The translations under genes and the position numbers were made by a program. The notes below the pieces were generated by a model. It searched no databases. It was given only the letters and a program-made list of their open reading frames with translations, and had not been told where the DNA came from. Below, one piece after another: positions 22,004 through 29,986 of a stretch of 37,461 bases of DNA. This DNA comes from Oscillospiraceae bacterium. Its GTDB lineage: Bacteria > Bacillota > Clostridia > Oscillospirales > Oscillospiraceae. The DNA lies in the NCBI GenBank assembly GCA_015067635.1, contig SVMA01000017.1, positions 1-37,461 on the forward strand, written 5' to 3'. How positions within the stretch are numbered: the first letter of the stretch is position 1; every line of letters starts with the position of its first letter.

Positions 22004-22685
22004 ATAATGCAATTACATCCGTTACTTTCAGGCATTTTTCTTCCACAGTAAAGCGAATATCAAAGCCGGCAAAGGACAGACCGTAAACGCGGTTGGGTGT
22101 TCGTTGATAACTAGGGCGCGGATCGTGGGATAAAACGCCTATGACAGCGGTTCGCTTGCTTTCCGGAAATTTCTGAAGAAGGGAAATGGGAAAGTCTACT
22201 TCCAACAAAAAACCGTCTGCGGTGTCCGTAAAGCCTCCTGTGGCATCGTTGTGACAGTCCGAGTAAGGAATATACGGCTTGATGTCAAAAATTGGGGTGC
22301 CATCCATCAAATCAGCACCGCCTACGTGAAGTACAGTGCCCTGGTTGCCGGTGCATTCCACACCCAAAAGCTTTACGCAGGACAGCCCCAAATGATTGGG
22401 ACGGAAAGGTGATCGGGTGGCAAAAACGCCCATTCTCGTATTTCCGCCCAGTCGCGGAGGACGGACGGTTGGGGACCATTCCTCACGGACAGCTTCGGAA
22501 AACTGCCAGATGATCCAAAGATGAGAAAAATCCTCAATACCCCGCAGAGCGTCGGAATTGCGATATTCCGGCTCAAAAACGATGGTTCCCTGCAGCTCCT
22601 GCACCAATCCGCTTTGTCTCGGGATGCCGAATTTCGTCGGAAAATCGCTTTTTATGTAGGCGATAGGGGAGATGGAAAAGTCCAT
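22002..22685 (-). CDS. trmO: tRNA (N6-threonylcarbamoyladenosine-37) methyltransferase TrmO
   Basis: A 227-residue protein of the TrmO/YaeB (former TsaA) family, which uses S-adenosylmethionine to methylate t6A37 in ANN-decoding tRNAs. Conserved segments are ISPIAYIKSDFPTKFGIPRQ, the GIEDFSHLWIIWQF block, RPPRLGGNTRMGVFATRSPFRPN and HLGLSCVKL, then LMDGTPIFDIKPYIPYSD. The C-terminal about 70 residues form the small accessory domain. It is the last gene of the minus-strand zinc transporter operon, one base after the permease stop, so it is co-transcribed with it. Confidence 0.93.
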   Translation of the reverse strand: MDFSISPIAYIKSDFPTKFGIPRQSGLVQELQGTIVFEPEYRNSDALRGIEDFSHLWIIWQFSEAVREEWSPTVRPPRLGGNTRMGVFATRSPFRPNHLGLSCVKLLGVECTGNQGTVLHVGGADLMDGTPIFDIKPYIPYSDCHNDATGGFTDTADGFLLEVDFPISLLQKFPESKRTAVIGVLSHDPRPSYQRTPNRVYGLSFAGFDIRFTVEEKCLKVTDVIAL

Positions 22686-22686
22686 A

Positions 22687-23526
22687 TCAGGCCCTCACTT
22701 TCCGCAGACAGAAGCTGATGGCAAACAGCAATGCCAGTGACAGGGAAATGGCGGCACCGGCAGAGGTTTCCAGATAATAGGAGCAAGCCAATCCGCCCAA
22801 GCCCGCAAGAAAGGCAAACAGCACGGAAAACAGGTGATACTGCCGCAAGTTCCGGGAGATATTCCGGGCAGCTGCTGCAGGCAGGACCAACAGCGAATTG
22901 AGGATCAACAGTCCAACGCTGGAAATGCTCAGTGTCACAACCACGGCAATCGCGGTGGTGAAAATTCCTTGGGATAAATGCACGGGGATCCCCCGGGAGG
23001 AGGCCAGCTGAGGATGTACAGAGGTAAGTGTCAGCCGGTTGGAGCACAGCACCCAAAATACAGCAATGCCCAGCAGCACCAGTGCCAATGCGCCGATTTC
23101 TGCAGGAGTAATGGACAGAATATCGCCAATCAGGTATTTATTGTATTTTGTGAAGCTGCCCCCGTTTAAGGTGGCAATAAAAATACCCAAAGCAACAGCA
23201 GTACTGGAAAAGACGCCGATCAGCGTATCTGCCGCCTGATTGCTGCGGCTGCGCACGTAGGAAAACAGCAGGGCAAAGACAATACTGAAAATAACCGCAG
23301 TCCAAAGGGGAAACGCCGCACCGAAAATACAGCCGATGGCGATTCCTGTGAACGCAGAGTGACCCAGCGCATCGGAGAAAAAGCTCATCCTTCCGGTGAC
23401 GATCATCGTGGACATGAGACCAAACAGCGGTGCCATAATCAAAATTGCCAGCAGGGCATTTTTCATAAAATCCCAATGAAGCATTTCAATGGGGAGCAGA
23501 TCACAGAGCCAGTACCAAATACTCAT
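22687..23526 (-). CDS. znuB: Zinc/manganese ABC transporter permease
   Basis: A 279-residue integral membrane protein with about eight to nine helices of the ZnuB/TroC/AdcB family. Typical elements are the N-terminal amphipathic helix followed by MAPLFGLMSTMIVTGRMSFF and SDALGHSAFTGIAIG, and the coupling region near RGIPVHLSQ. It forms the channel for zinc or manganese across the cytoplasmic membrane. The ATG overlaps the ATPase gene stop (ATGA), so the two are translationally coupled. The His-rich binding protein upstream favours zinc as substrate. Confidence 0.92.
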   Translation of the reverse strand: MSIWYWLCDLLPIEMLHWDFMKNALLAILIMAPLFGLMSTMIVTGRMSFFSDALGHSAFTGIAIGCIFGAAFPLWTAVIFSIVFALLFSYVRSRSNQAADTLIGVFSSTAVALGIFIATLNGGSFTKYNKYLIGDILSITPAEIGALALVLLGIAVFWVLCSNRLTLTSVHPQLASSRGIPVHLSQGIFTTAIAVVVTLSISSVGLLILNSLLVLPAAAARNISRNLRQYHLFSVLFAFLAGLGGLACSYYLETSAGAAISLSLALLFAISFCLRKVRA

Positions 23527-24278
23527 GGCTTCAGTCCTCCTGTCATGTGAAATACTTCTTGAAATTCTGTACTTCCCAGGATTTCCGCAGGGGTGTCCAT
23601 ACGGAGGATGCGGTGATGAATCAGTGCCACCTGATCCGCATAACGGGGCAGGGTGGTGAAATCATGGGTGGTCATCAAAATGGACAGATCGTAAGTGCTG
23701 CGAATTTCATCCAGCATATCCATCAATTCGGTCTGACCCTCTACATCCACACCGGACAGAGGCTCATCCAGAATCAAAATGTTGGGAATAGGTTCCAAAG
23801 CAAGAGCCAGCAATACCCGCTGTAATTCACCGCCGGAGAGAGTCCCCACGCGCTTGTCAATCAGATCCATCCCGTGTACGCGGTCCAAACATTCCAGGAT
23901 TCGTTCCCGCATAGCTTTGCCAATACCAAGAAAGGCGGGACGTCGGCTCATACAGCAAACGAACAGGTCGGCAACACTCATGGGGTCGCCGGAATCAAAG
24001 GCGGGACTTTGGGGGACATATCCGATTTTCATAGTACGCCCGCGGCTGCCGGGGGCGGAGAAGGCAATAACACCGTCGTATGACTGCTGTCCTAAAATAG
24101 CCTTCAGCAAAGTGCTTTTACCGGCACCGTTGGGACCGATCAAAGCGATCAGCTGTCCGCAGTGCACATGCATATTCACGTCGGACAGTATTTTGTTATT
24201 TCCGATTTTTACAGACAGATTCTGTACCCGCAGGCAACAGGAATCGCCGCATTTTCCACCGTGGACAGTTGGTTTCAT
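23523..24278 (-). CDS. znuC: Zinc/manganese ABC transporter ATP-binding protein
   Basis: A 251-residue ABC ATPase. Walker A is GPNGAGKSTLL, the Q loop lies in IGYVPQSPAFD, the signature is LSGGELQRVLLALAL, Walker B is NILILDEPLSG, and the H-loop histidine is in MTTHDF. An N-terminal cysteine pair (CGDSCC, residues about 9-14) precedes the usual start of the domain and is unusual for ZnuC; it may bind metal (inference). It overlaps both neighbours in the operon by 4 bases, in the order znuA-znuC-znuB-trmO. Confidence 0.93.
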   Translation of the reverse strand: MKPTVHGGKCGDSCCLRVQNLSVKIGNNKILSDVNMHVHCGQLIALIGPNGAGKSTLLKAILGQQSYDGVIAFSAPGSRGRTMKIGYVPQSPAFDSGDPMSVADLFVCCMSRRPAFLGIGKAMRERILECLDRVHGMDLIDKRVGTLSGGELQRVLLALALEPIPNILILDEPLSGVDVEGQTELMDMLDEIRSTYDLSILMTTHDFTTLPRYADQVALIHHRILRMDTPAEILGSTEFQEVFHMTGGLKP

Positions 24279-25144
24279 CCCAATGCCTCCTTTAAAGTGT
24301 CAATGTTTGTGCGTATGGTTTCAAAATAATCGCTGTCACCCATGCCCATATTCAGAAGATAAACCGGAACACCGGTTTCAGCTGAAATGATCTGCGGGGC
24401 AGAGAGACTGCCGTGGGTTTCTGCGAAAACGGCAGGAATTTGCCGCTTTTCTACCAGCGAAATCAGTTGGATCAGCTCCTTGGCAGAGGCTTCACTGCCG
24501 GATTCCTCCTCCATAGCAGCCACAATGGTCAAATCAAAGGCATGTGCCAAATAGCCGAAGCCATCGTGAAAGGTAATTAACTCACGGCAGGAAAGATTGT
24601 GTAGCTGCGCATCACCGTAGGACTGCAAGGCGTCCAGCTGACTTAACAGTTCCGCTTCGTTTCTTTGAAAAACAGCCGCAAATTCCGGATAAGTCCGGGA
24701 CAATCCCGCGGAAATATTGTGCGCCATGATTTTCGCATTGTCAGGTGCCAGCCAGATGTGAGCATCCGCTTCATGGTGATGGTGTTCGTGGTCGTGTTCC
24801 TCGTCACATTTTGCCATTTCTATGCCAAGGGAGCTGTCAATGACCAAATTTTGCTTATGGAGCAAATCGTCCATGAATTCCTCCAAGCCACCGCCGGAGA
24901 TGACTACAACCTCGGCGCCCTCTGCCTGACGTACCTGACCGACACTGAGAGAATAGTCGTGGAGACAGGAAACATTTTCTGTAATAAGCTGTCCGACGGT
25001 GATATCGGTATCCCGGCAAAGAAAGCGGGTAAAATCATATACAGGCTTTGTAGTGGCAACGATTTGGGCTGTGGGTTCTGCCGCCCGGCATCCCACAAGC
25101 AGTACCAAAAAGGAGAGCACTAAAAGCAGGGAAAGCTTCTTCAT
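24275..25144 (-). CDS. znuA: Zinc ABC transporter substrate-binding lipoprotein
   Basis: A 289-residue lipoprotein. The signal peptide ends in the lipobox LLVGC, with cysteine 19 as the lipidation site. The mature part is a cluster A-I metal-binding protein: VVATTKPVYDF, then a first histidine, a His/Glu-rich loop HDHEHHHHEADAHIW typical of zinc-specific members, the LITFHDGFGYLAHAF segment, and FAETHGSLSAPQIIS near the end. It captures zinc outside the membrane and delivers it to the permease. It is first in the operon and is preceded by TTGACA (25196-25191 on the minus strand) but no good -10, so a zinc repressor site may be present though I see no convincing Zur box. Confidence 0.93.
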   Translation of the reverse strand: MKKLSLLLVLSFLVLLVGCRAAEPTAQIVATTKPVYDFTRFLCRDTDITVGQLITENVSCLHDYSLSVGQVRQAEGAEVVVISGGGLEEFMDDLLHKQNLVIDSSLGIEMAKCDEEHDHEHHHHEADAHIWLAPDNAKIMAHNISAGLSRTYPEFAAVFQRNEAELLSQLDALQSYGDAQLHNLSCRELITFHDGFGYLAHAFDLTIVAAMEEESGSEASAKELIQLISLVEKRQIPAVFAETHGSLSAPQIISAETGVPVYLLNMGMGDSDYFETIRTNIDTLKEALG

Positions 25145-25198
25145 AGGAATCCACCTTAATTTGAAATCTACACATCTATCATATCACATTTGTCAAGA

Positions 25199-25222
25199 AA
25201 AAAGAGGCTGCACAGCAGCCTC
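25199..25222 (-). terminator. Terminator of the small 76-residue gene
   Basis: On the minus strand GAGGCTGC, a TGT loop and GCAGCCTC (25222-25204) are followed by six T. It stands between the small gene and znuA. Confidence 0.85.
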
Positions 25223-25239
25223 AGGAGTAAGTAGATTGA

Positions 25240-25470
25240 TTAGTGATTCTCCACCCATTCATTAACCTTTGCCTTTGCCAGACGCTGGATATCTTCGCAG
25301 GGATAAGGAGAAGCTTCACCTCCGCGTACATACAGGAAATACAGACCGGCAGGAGTCTGGAACAGAAGCTCTTCATAGCCGGCAGGATCACCGTAAAAGC
25401 CAACTGTGTATTTCTTCACTAGAGTAGCGGTTTCGGTATCGTATTCCTTCTTGCAGATAATCTTCTTCAT
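25240..25470 (-). CDS. Small conserved-looking protein, function unknown
   Basis: A 76-residue soluble protein starting MKKIICKKEYDTETATLVKKY, mixed in charge, with two to three predicted strands followed by a C-terminal helix (ARLKAKVNEWVENH-like). The pattern in which the first half contains KEYDTETATLV is common in small Clostridia proteins of unknown role. AGGAGG lies 8 nt before the ATG. It has its own promoter and terminator and is therefore a single-gene unit. I do not recognise a function. Confidence 0.75.
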   Translation of the reverse strand: MKKIICKKEYDTETATLVKKYTVGFYGDPAGYEELLFQTPAGLYFLYVRGGEASPYPCEDIQRLAKAKVNEWVENH

Positions 25471-25505
25471 GGAACAAACCTCCTTTCATATATGACAATG
25501 ACGCC

Positions 25506-25533
25506 ATTATACAGCTTTTTGCATAAAAATCAA
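25506..25533 (-). promoter_or_regulatory. Promoter of the small 76-residue gene
   Basis: On the minus strand TTGATT (25533-25528), a 16-bp spacer and a perfect TATAAT (25511-25506). Confidence 0.65.
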
Positions 25534-25602
25534 GTCATTTTTTCAGGTTAAGAAAAGAAATTCTTGTAAATTCTATTAAAAAGCAGACAATAACCTTTTT
25601 TC

Positions 25603-25631
25603 TTGCGCTTCTTTTGGGGATGTGTTATGAT
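25603..25631 (+). promoter_or_regulatory. Promoter of the GNAT acetyltransferase gene
   Basis: TTGCGC (25603-25608), a 17-bp spacer and TATGAT (25626-25631) lie 17 bp before the start codon. It is divergent from the promoter of the small gene. Confidence 0.6.
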
Positions 25632-25648
25632 GGAAAAGAGGTGAGTTT

Positions 25649-26287
25649 ATGCGCAATATTCCGTTCTTTACAACCGAATATGGCGTTGCGGAATTGATTC
25701 TGGAGTCTGTTCCGAATCGACAGGAAGCTTTTATCCATATCCACAGCACTGATGCTCCGGAAAAGCTGTTGGAGGAGTGCCGGGAATTTTGTATTGCCTG
25801 CGGTGCCAAGCGGCTATATGCTGCCGGAGATGCCTTTTTGGAGAAATATCCCTTTTATATGTCCGTTTTGCAAATGAACGGTGACAGGCCAGCAATCGGG
25901 GAAACCGATGCAGCCCTTTTTCCGGCACAGGAAAAAACCGCAAACCAATGGCGTCAGATATACAATGAAAAGATGACAGGAGTTCCCAAAGCGGCATGGA
26001 TATCGGAAATGGCCATGGGAAAGCTGGTAAAAGAAGGAAATGCCTATTTTGTCCATCGAGAGGGACAGCTGTTGGGCATTGGCACAGCATCCGGTACACA
26101 AATCGGAGCTGTGATATCCGTTGTGCCCGGGGCAGGGGCAGAGGTGGTTCGGGCGCTGTGTCATGCACTTTCCGGGAATGCAATATCGTTGGAGGTGGCA
26201 TCCACCAACCGGGCCGCATTCCGACTGTATGAAAAGCTTGGCTTCGTTACTGTTGGAGAGAAAAGCCGGTGGTATCAAATTTTGTGA
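25649..26287 (+). CDS. GNAT family N-acetyltransferase
   Basis: A 212-residue protein. The C-terminal GNAT core (about 115-212) contains the acetyl-CoA-binding region around VISVVPGAGAEVVRALCHAL and the typical end motif LEVASTNRAAFRLYEKLGF, followed by a final strand. The N-terminal 110 residues form another GNAT-like or unassigned domain (ILESVPNRQEAFIHIHS), so it may be a tandem or divergent two-domain member. The acceptor substrate cannot be deduced. AGAGGTGAG lies 6 nt before the ATG. It is transcribed singly before ylxM. Confidence 0.8.
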   Translation: MRNIPFFTTEYGVAELILESVPNRQEAFIHIHSTDAPEKLLEECREFCIACGAKRLYAAGDAFLEKYPFYMSVLQMNGDRPAIGETDAALFPAQEKTANQWRQIYNEKMTGVPKAAWISEMAMGKLVKEGNAYFVHREGQLLGIGTASGTQIGAVISVVPGAGAEVVRALCHALSGNAISLEVASTNRAAFRLYEKLGFVTVGEKSRWYQIL

Positions 26288-26306
26288 AACTGACAAGGAA
26301 AAATGC

Positions 26307-26335
26307 TTGACAAAGAGGAGAATATGGTGTATACT
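26307..26335 (+). promoter_or_regulatory. Promoter of ylxM-ffh
   Basis: TTGACA (26307-26312), a 17-bp spacer and TATACT (26330-26335). The promoter is bracketed by an exact inverted repeat, TGACAAGG (26291-26298) and CCTTGTCA (26358-26365), of unknown meaning. Confidence 0.75.
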
Positions 26336-26380
26336 GTGTCAGGTGTAAAGGGAAATACCTTGTCATAGGAGGATCGAAAC

Positions 26381-26725
26381 ATGGAATCGGTGGAACGGAT
26401 ACTGTTGTTTGATTACTATGGCGACCTGTTGACCTCCCGGCAAAAGCTGTGTTTCGATATGCATTACAATCAGGATTTGTCCCTGGGTGAGATTGCACAG
26501 GAACTGTCCATCAGCCGTCAGGCGGTGTACGACAATTTGAGCCGTACGGAGGCACTGCTGAAAAACATGGAGGAAAAGACCGGCTGTGTCAGCCGCGACC
26601 GGCAGCTGCGGAAATCCATGGAGCGTATTGCGGCAGCAGCAGAAACATTGATTACTCACCCGGATTCCCGGGTTTCTAAAGTGGCGGAGGAGATTCTTTC
26701 CCAAGCCAAAGGCTTCGAGGAGTAA
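26381..26725 (+). CDS. ylxM: YlxM family DNA-binding protein (UPF0122)
   Basis: A 114-residue helix-turn-helix protein, related to sigma-factor region 4. The segment DLSLGEIAQELSISRQAVYDNLSR is the HTH, preceded by YYGDLLTSRQKLCFDMHYN and followed by a C-terminal coiled helix. YlxM modulates the signal recognition particle in some Firmicutes and its gene is nearly always next to ffh, as here (3 bp before ffh). AGGAGG lies 10 nt before the ATG. Confidence 0.93.
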   Translation: MESVERILLFDYYGDLLTSRQKLCFDMHYNQDLSLGEIAQELSISRQAVYDNLSRTEALLKNMEEKTGCVSRDRQLRKSMERIAAAAETLITHPDSRVSKVAEEILSQAKGFEE

Positions 26726-26728
26726 ACT

Positions 26729-28078
26729 ATGGCATTTGAAGGCTTAACTGAAAAAATCTCCGCAACCTTTAAGAAGCTGCGGGGAAAAGGACGGCTGAAG
26801 GAGTCCGATGTCAAGGAGGCGATGCGTGAAATTCGCATGGCGCTTCTGGAAGCGGACGTCAGCTATAAGGTCGTAAAGGATTTTACAAAATCTCTCACCG
26901 AACGTTGTGTCGGTGCCGATGTTTTGGAATCTCTGACTCCTGCTCAGATGATCGTAAAGATCGTCAACGAGGAGCTGTGCAGGCTCATGGGCAGCGATTT
27001 GAAGCATATTACCATCAATCCCAACGGTCCTACCGTTGTGATGCTGGTCGGTCTGCAGGGTGCCGGTAAAACAACCAATGGCTCTAAGCTGGCCGGTCTT
27101 ATGAAGCGTCAGGGCAAGAACCCTCTGCTGGTGGCGTGTGATATTTACCGTCCTGCGGCAATTCAGCAGCTGAAGGTTTGCGGAGAAAAGCTGGGAATTC
27201 CTGTGTTCGATAAGGGAACGCAGAATCCGGTGACCACTGCCAGGGAAGCAGTGCTTTATGCCCGTCAGCATGGGCATGATATGGTATTTTTGGATACCGC
27301 CGGCCGGCTTCATGTGGACGAGACCCTCATGGAAGAATTGAAGAGCATCAAAGTCACTGTAAAGCCGGATGAAATCATGCTGGTGGTGGATGCCATGACC
27401 GGTCAGGATGCGGTGAATGCCGCTGAGAGCTTCAATGAGTGGTTGGATATTGACTCTGTAATGCTTTCCAAGCTGGATGGCGATGCCCGTGGCGGTGCGG
27501 CACTGTCCGTGCGTGCCATTACCGGCAAACCCATCAAATTCGCCGGCATGGGCGAAAAGCTGGAGGATATTGAAGCCTTCCATCCCGACCGGATGGCCGG
27601 CCGTATTCTGGGCATGGGCGATGTGCTCGGCTTGATCGAAAAAGCTGAGAAGGCCTATGATGCTAAGAAAGCGGCAGAGCTGGAGGAACGCTTAAAATCC
27701 AATAAATTCACCCTGCAGGACTATTATGAGCAGCTGGTACAGCTGAAAAATATGGGTCCCATGGAGGAAATTTTGGCACAGCTTCCCGGCGGTGGCAATC
27801 TCAAGGGCTTGAAGGTGGACGAAAAGGCGATGAGCCGAACGGAAGCGATTATCCTGTCCATGACACCCAAGGAAAGGGAGAATCCCCACATCATTGCCGC
27901 CTCCCGGAAAAAGCGGATTGCCGCCGGCTCCGGTGTGAAGGTGGAGGATGTAAACAAGATGCTCAAATCCTTCGAGCAAATGCAAAAGCTCATCAAGCAG
28001 TTTTCCGGTCCCGGTATGGGCAGGAAAATGAAGCGGATGAAGGGCTTGGGTGGATTTGGCGGTTTCCCCGGTTTCTAA
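26729..28078 (+). CDS. ffh: Signal recognition particle GTPase Ffh
   Basis: A 449-residue SRP54. N domain about 1-90 (helical); G domain about 95-295 with G1 GLQGAGKTT (108-116), DTAGR, the insertion-box region [11 protein letters not shown] and the [18 protein letters not shown] element here [15 protein letters not shown] domain about 300-449, methionine-rich in its helices and ending in the basic, glycine-rich [19 protein letters not shown]. It binds 4.5S RNA and signal peptides and targets membrane proteins to the SRP receptor. It starts 3 bp after ylxM. No 4.5S RNA gene is in the window. Confidence 0.97.
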   Translation: MAFEGLTEKISATFKKLRGKGRLKESDVKEAMREIRMALLEADVSYKVVKDFTKSLTERCVGADVLESLTPAQMIVKIVNEELCRLMGSDLKHITINPNGPTVVMLVGLQGAGKTTNGSKLAGLMKRQGKNPLLVACDIYRPAAIQQLKVCGEKLGIPVFDKGTQNPVTTAREAVLYARQHGHDMVFLDTAGRLHVDETLMEELKSIKVTVKPDEIMLVVDAMTGQDAVNAAESFNEWLDIDSVMLSKLDGDARGGAALSVRAITGKPIKFAGMGEKLEDIEAFHPDRMAGRILGMGDVLGLIEKAEKAYDAKKAAELEERLKSNKFTLQDYYEQLVQLKNMGPMEEILAQLPGGGNLKGLKVDEKAMSRTEAIILSMTPKERENPHIIAASRKKRIAAGSGVKVEDVNKMLKSFEQMQKLIKQFSGPGMGRKMKRMKGLGGFGGFPGF

Positions 28079-28097
28079 GGGGAATTTGATTCATTCG

Positions 28098-28125
28098 TTG
28101 AAAGCAAATTGCTTTGCGATATATT
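28098..28125 (+). promoter_or_regulatory. Possible promoter of rpsP-khpA-rimM-trmD
   Basis: TTGAAA (28098-28103), a 16-bp spacer and TATATT (28120-28125). The spacer includes part of the small inverted repeat AAAGCAAATTGCTTT. Read-through from ffh is also possible because no terminator is seen. Confidence 0.4.
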
Positions 28126-28154
28126 ATTTTTTAATTATTTTGGAGGTGAAACCC

Positions 28155-28394
28155 ATGGTAAAAATCAGACTGAGAAGAATGGGCGCTAAGAAGGCTCCTT
28201 TCTACCGGATCGTTGTTGCTGATGCCCGCAGCCCCCGTGATGGTCGTTGCATCGAGGAAATTGGCACCTACAACCCTCTGGCCGAGTCCAACAACATCAC
28301 TGTTGACGCAGAGAAGGCACAGGCTTGGATCAAGAACGGCGCTCAGCCCACTGACACGGTTCGTGGTCTGCTGAAGAAGGCCGGCGTGCTGTAA
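28155..28394 (+). CDS. rpsP: 30S ribosomal protein S16
   Basis: A 79-residue ribosomal protein starting [20 protein letters not shown], with the family segments [11 protein letters not shown] and [10 protein letters not shown]. It binds 16S rRNA and aids 30S assembly. GGAGGTG (28142-28148) is 7 nt before ATG 28155. It leads the standard rpsP-khpA-rimM-trmD gene order. Confidence 0.97.
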   Translation: MVKIRLRRMGAKKAPFYRIVVADARSPRDGRCIEEIGTYNPLAESNNITVDAEKAQAWIKNGAQPTDTVRGLLKKAGVL

Positions 28395-28419
28395 TAGCCC
28401 CCCGGAAGGAGTTAGACCA

Positions 28420-28650
28420 ATGAAAGAACTTTTGCTGTATATGGCAAAGAATCTGGTGGACAATCCCGATGAAGTCACCGTGACCGAAATCGAAACGGAG
28501 GACGGTAAGGTACTTGAGCTGCGTGTTGCCGAAGGCGACATGGGCAAGGTGATTGGCCGTCAGGGTCGGATCGCCAAGGAGATCCGTACCATCATCAAGA
28601 CCGTAGCCCTACGCACAGGCGATAGAGTTTCTGTCGAAATTATGGATTAA
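28420..28650 (+). CDS. khpA: KH domain RNA-binding protein KhpA
   Basis: A 76-residue single type-II KH-domain protein. The KH core is GDMGKVIGRQGRIAKEIRTI, with the GxxG loop as GRQG. In Firmicutes KhpA pairs with KhpB/Jag and binds many RNAs, affecting cell division. It lies 25 bp after rpsP and before rimM, its usual place. AAGGAG lies 9 nt before the ATG. Confidence 0.95.
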   Translation: MKELLLYMAKNLVDNPDEVTVTEIETEDGKVLELRVAEGDMGKVIGRQGRIAKEIRTIIKTVALRTGDRVSVEIMD

Positions 28651-28703
28651 CGGGTATGCGTGGCGAATCAGTCACGCATTTCTCGTTCTTTGGAGGAAAA
28701 GCA

Positions 28704-29192
28704 ATGAAGTTGCAATTTGTAGAAGCCGGAGAGATCGTCACTACCCACGGTGTGCGGGGAGAAGTCAAGGTGCTGCCGTGGTTGGACTGTCCGGAAATGC
28801 TATGTGAATTTGAACGTTGCCGTCTTGACGGATGTGAATATACGGTGGAAGCCTGCCGGGTACAGAAGAACTGTAATCTACTGAAGCTGCAGGGAGTTGA
28901 CACGATGGAGGATGCCCAGAAGCTACGGGGAAAAACCGTTGAGCTCTATCGGGAAGATATTGACGACGAGGTGATTTTTGCCGCGGAGCTGGTGGGTGTG
29001 GAGGTATATACCGACGGACAGCAAATCGGAAAAATTACCGAGGTGCTGGATTATCCCGGAAACAGCGTGTATGTAATTGATGAGGGGAAATATATGATCC
29101 CTGCGGTAAAGGAGTTCATCCTGTCCACCGATTTGGAGAAAAACGAGATGCAGGTCAAGCTCATTGAAGGGATGCGAAGCGATGAGAATTGA
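28704..29192 (+). CDS. rimM: Ribosome maturation factor RimM
   Basis: A 162-residue protein with an N-terminal barrel domain (EIVTTHGVRGEVKVLPW) and a C-terminal PRC-barrel (ELVGVEVYTDGQQIGKI, then VIDEGKYMIPAVKEFI). It assists 16S 3'-domain maturation and binds S19. ATG 28704 is chosen because TGGAGGAAA lies about 7 nt upstream and the protein then begins at the first conserved strand. Its last 11 bases overlap trmD. Confidence 0.95.
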   Translation: MKLQFVEAGEIVTTHGVRGEVKVLPWLDCPEMLCEFERCRLDGCEYTVEACRVQKNCNLLKLQGVDTMEDAQKLRGKTVELYREDIDDEVIFAAELVGVEVYTDGQQIGKITEVLDYPGNSVYVIDEGKYMIPAVKEFILSTDLEKNEMQVKLIEGMRSDEN

Positions 29193-29937
29193 TATTTTGA
29201 CCTTGTTTCCCGAAACCTTGGGAGATGTGCTGTCGGAAAGTATTTTGGGACGGGCACAGGAACGGGGCTTCATTCGCATTGAAACCCATCAGATTCGGGA
29301 ATATACCGCCAACAAACAGAATCAAGTGGATGATTACCCTTATGGCGGTGGTCGGGGTGCGGTTATGACAGCGGACCCACTGTACCGCTGCTGGGAAGCG
29401 GCATGCGATGAGGCGGCAGGTCCGGTGCATACGGTGTATCTGTCTCCCTGTGGACATACCTTTAAGCAGGAAGATGCCATCCGTTTGAGCCAAATGGAGA
29501 ACCTGATTCTGGTTTGTGGGCACTATGAAGGCATCGACCAGCGCTTTATTGACGAGTGTGTGGATGAGGAGATATCCCTGGGAGACTTTGTGTTGACCGG
29601 CGGAGAAATTGCCGCAATGGCGGTGACGGATGCGGTTTGCCGTATGGTGCCCGGGGTATTGGCGGATCCGGAGTGCTTTGAGGACGAAAGCCACTTCAAC
29701 GGTTTGCTGGAATATCCGCAGTATACCCGTCCGGCTGTGTGGCATGGTCGGGAAATTCCGGAGATCCTCACTTCTGGCAATCACGAAAAAGTGCGGCAGT
29801 GGCGGCGGAAGCAATCCCTGCGCCGCACGAAAGAGCGCCGTCCGGATATGTATGAAAAGCTGGATCTGTCTGCCAAACAGGATAAAAAACTGCTGAAGGA
29901 AATGGAGACCGAGGATACAGACAACGGCTCAACATGA
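29182..29937 (+). CDS. trmD: tRNA (guanine-37-N1)-methyltransferase
   Basis: A 251-residue SPOUT methyltransferase. Family segments: MRIDILTLFPE, YPYGGGRGAVMTADPLY, VYLSPCGHTFKQ, LVCGHYEGIDQRF with the trefoil-knot loop, and EISLGDFVLTGGEIAAMA. It methylates G37 in tRNAs reading CNN codons and is essential in most bacteria. ATG 29182 overlaps the rimM stop, indicating coupling. The usual next gene, rplS, is absent here; a terminator and a convergent exporter gene follow. Confidence 0.96.
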   Translation: MRIDILTLFPETLGDVLSESILGRAQERGFIRIETHQIREYTANKQNQVDDYPYGGGRGAVMTADPLYRCWEAACDEAAGPVHTVYLSPCGHTFKQEDAIRLSQMENLILVCGHYEGIDQRFIDECVDEEISLGDFVLTGGEIAAMAVTDAVCRMVPGVLADPECFEDESHFNGLLEYPQYTRPAVWHGREIPEILTSGNHEKVRQWRRKQSLRRTKERRPDMYEKLDLSAKQDKKLLKEMETEDTDNGST

Positions 29938-29947
29938 TCGTTTGCAG

Positions 29948-29986
29948 AAAAAACCTCCCGATGGAATGCATCGGGAGGTAATTTTA
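29948..29986. terminator. Bidirectional terminator between trmD and the exporter gene
   Basis: ACCTCCCGATG (29953-29963), a GAATG loop and CATCGGGAGGT (29969-29979). Six A on the left give a T tract for the minus strand; AATTTT on the right serves the plus strand. Confidence 0.88.

Noticed and set aside
25140-25200. Zur box upstream of the zinc transporter operon
   Set aside because: AT-rich sequence with a partial dyad, but no match that I can defend to a known Zur consensus.
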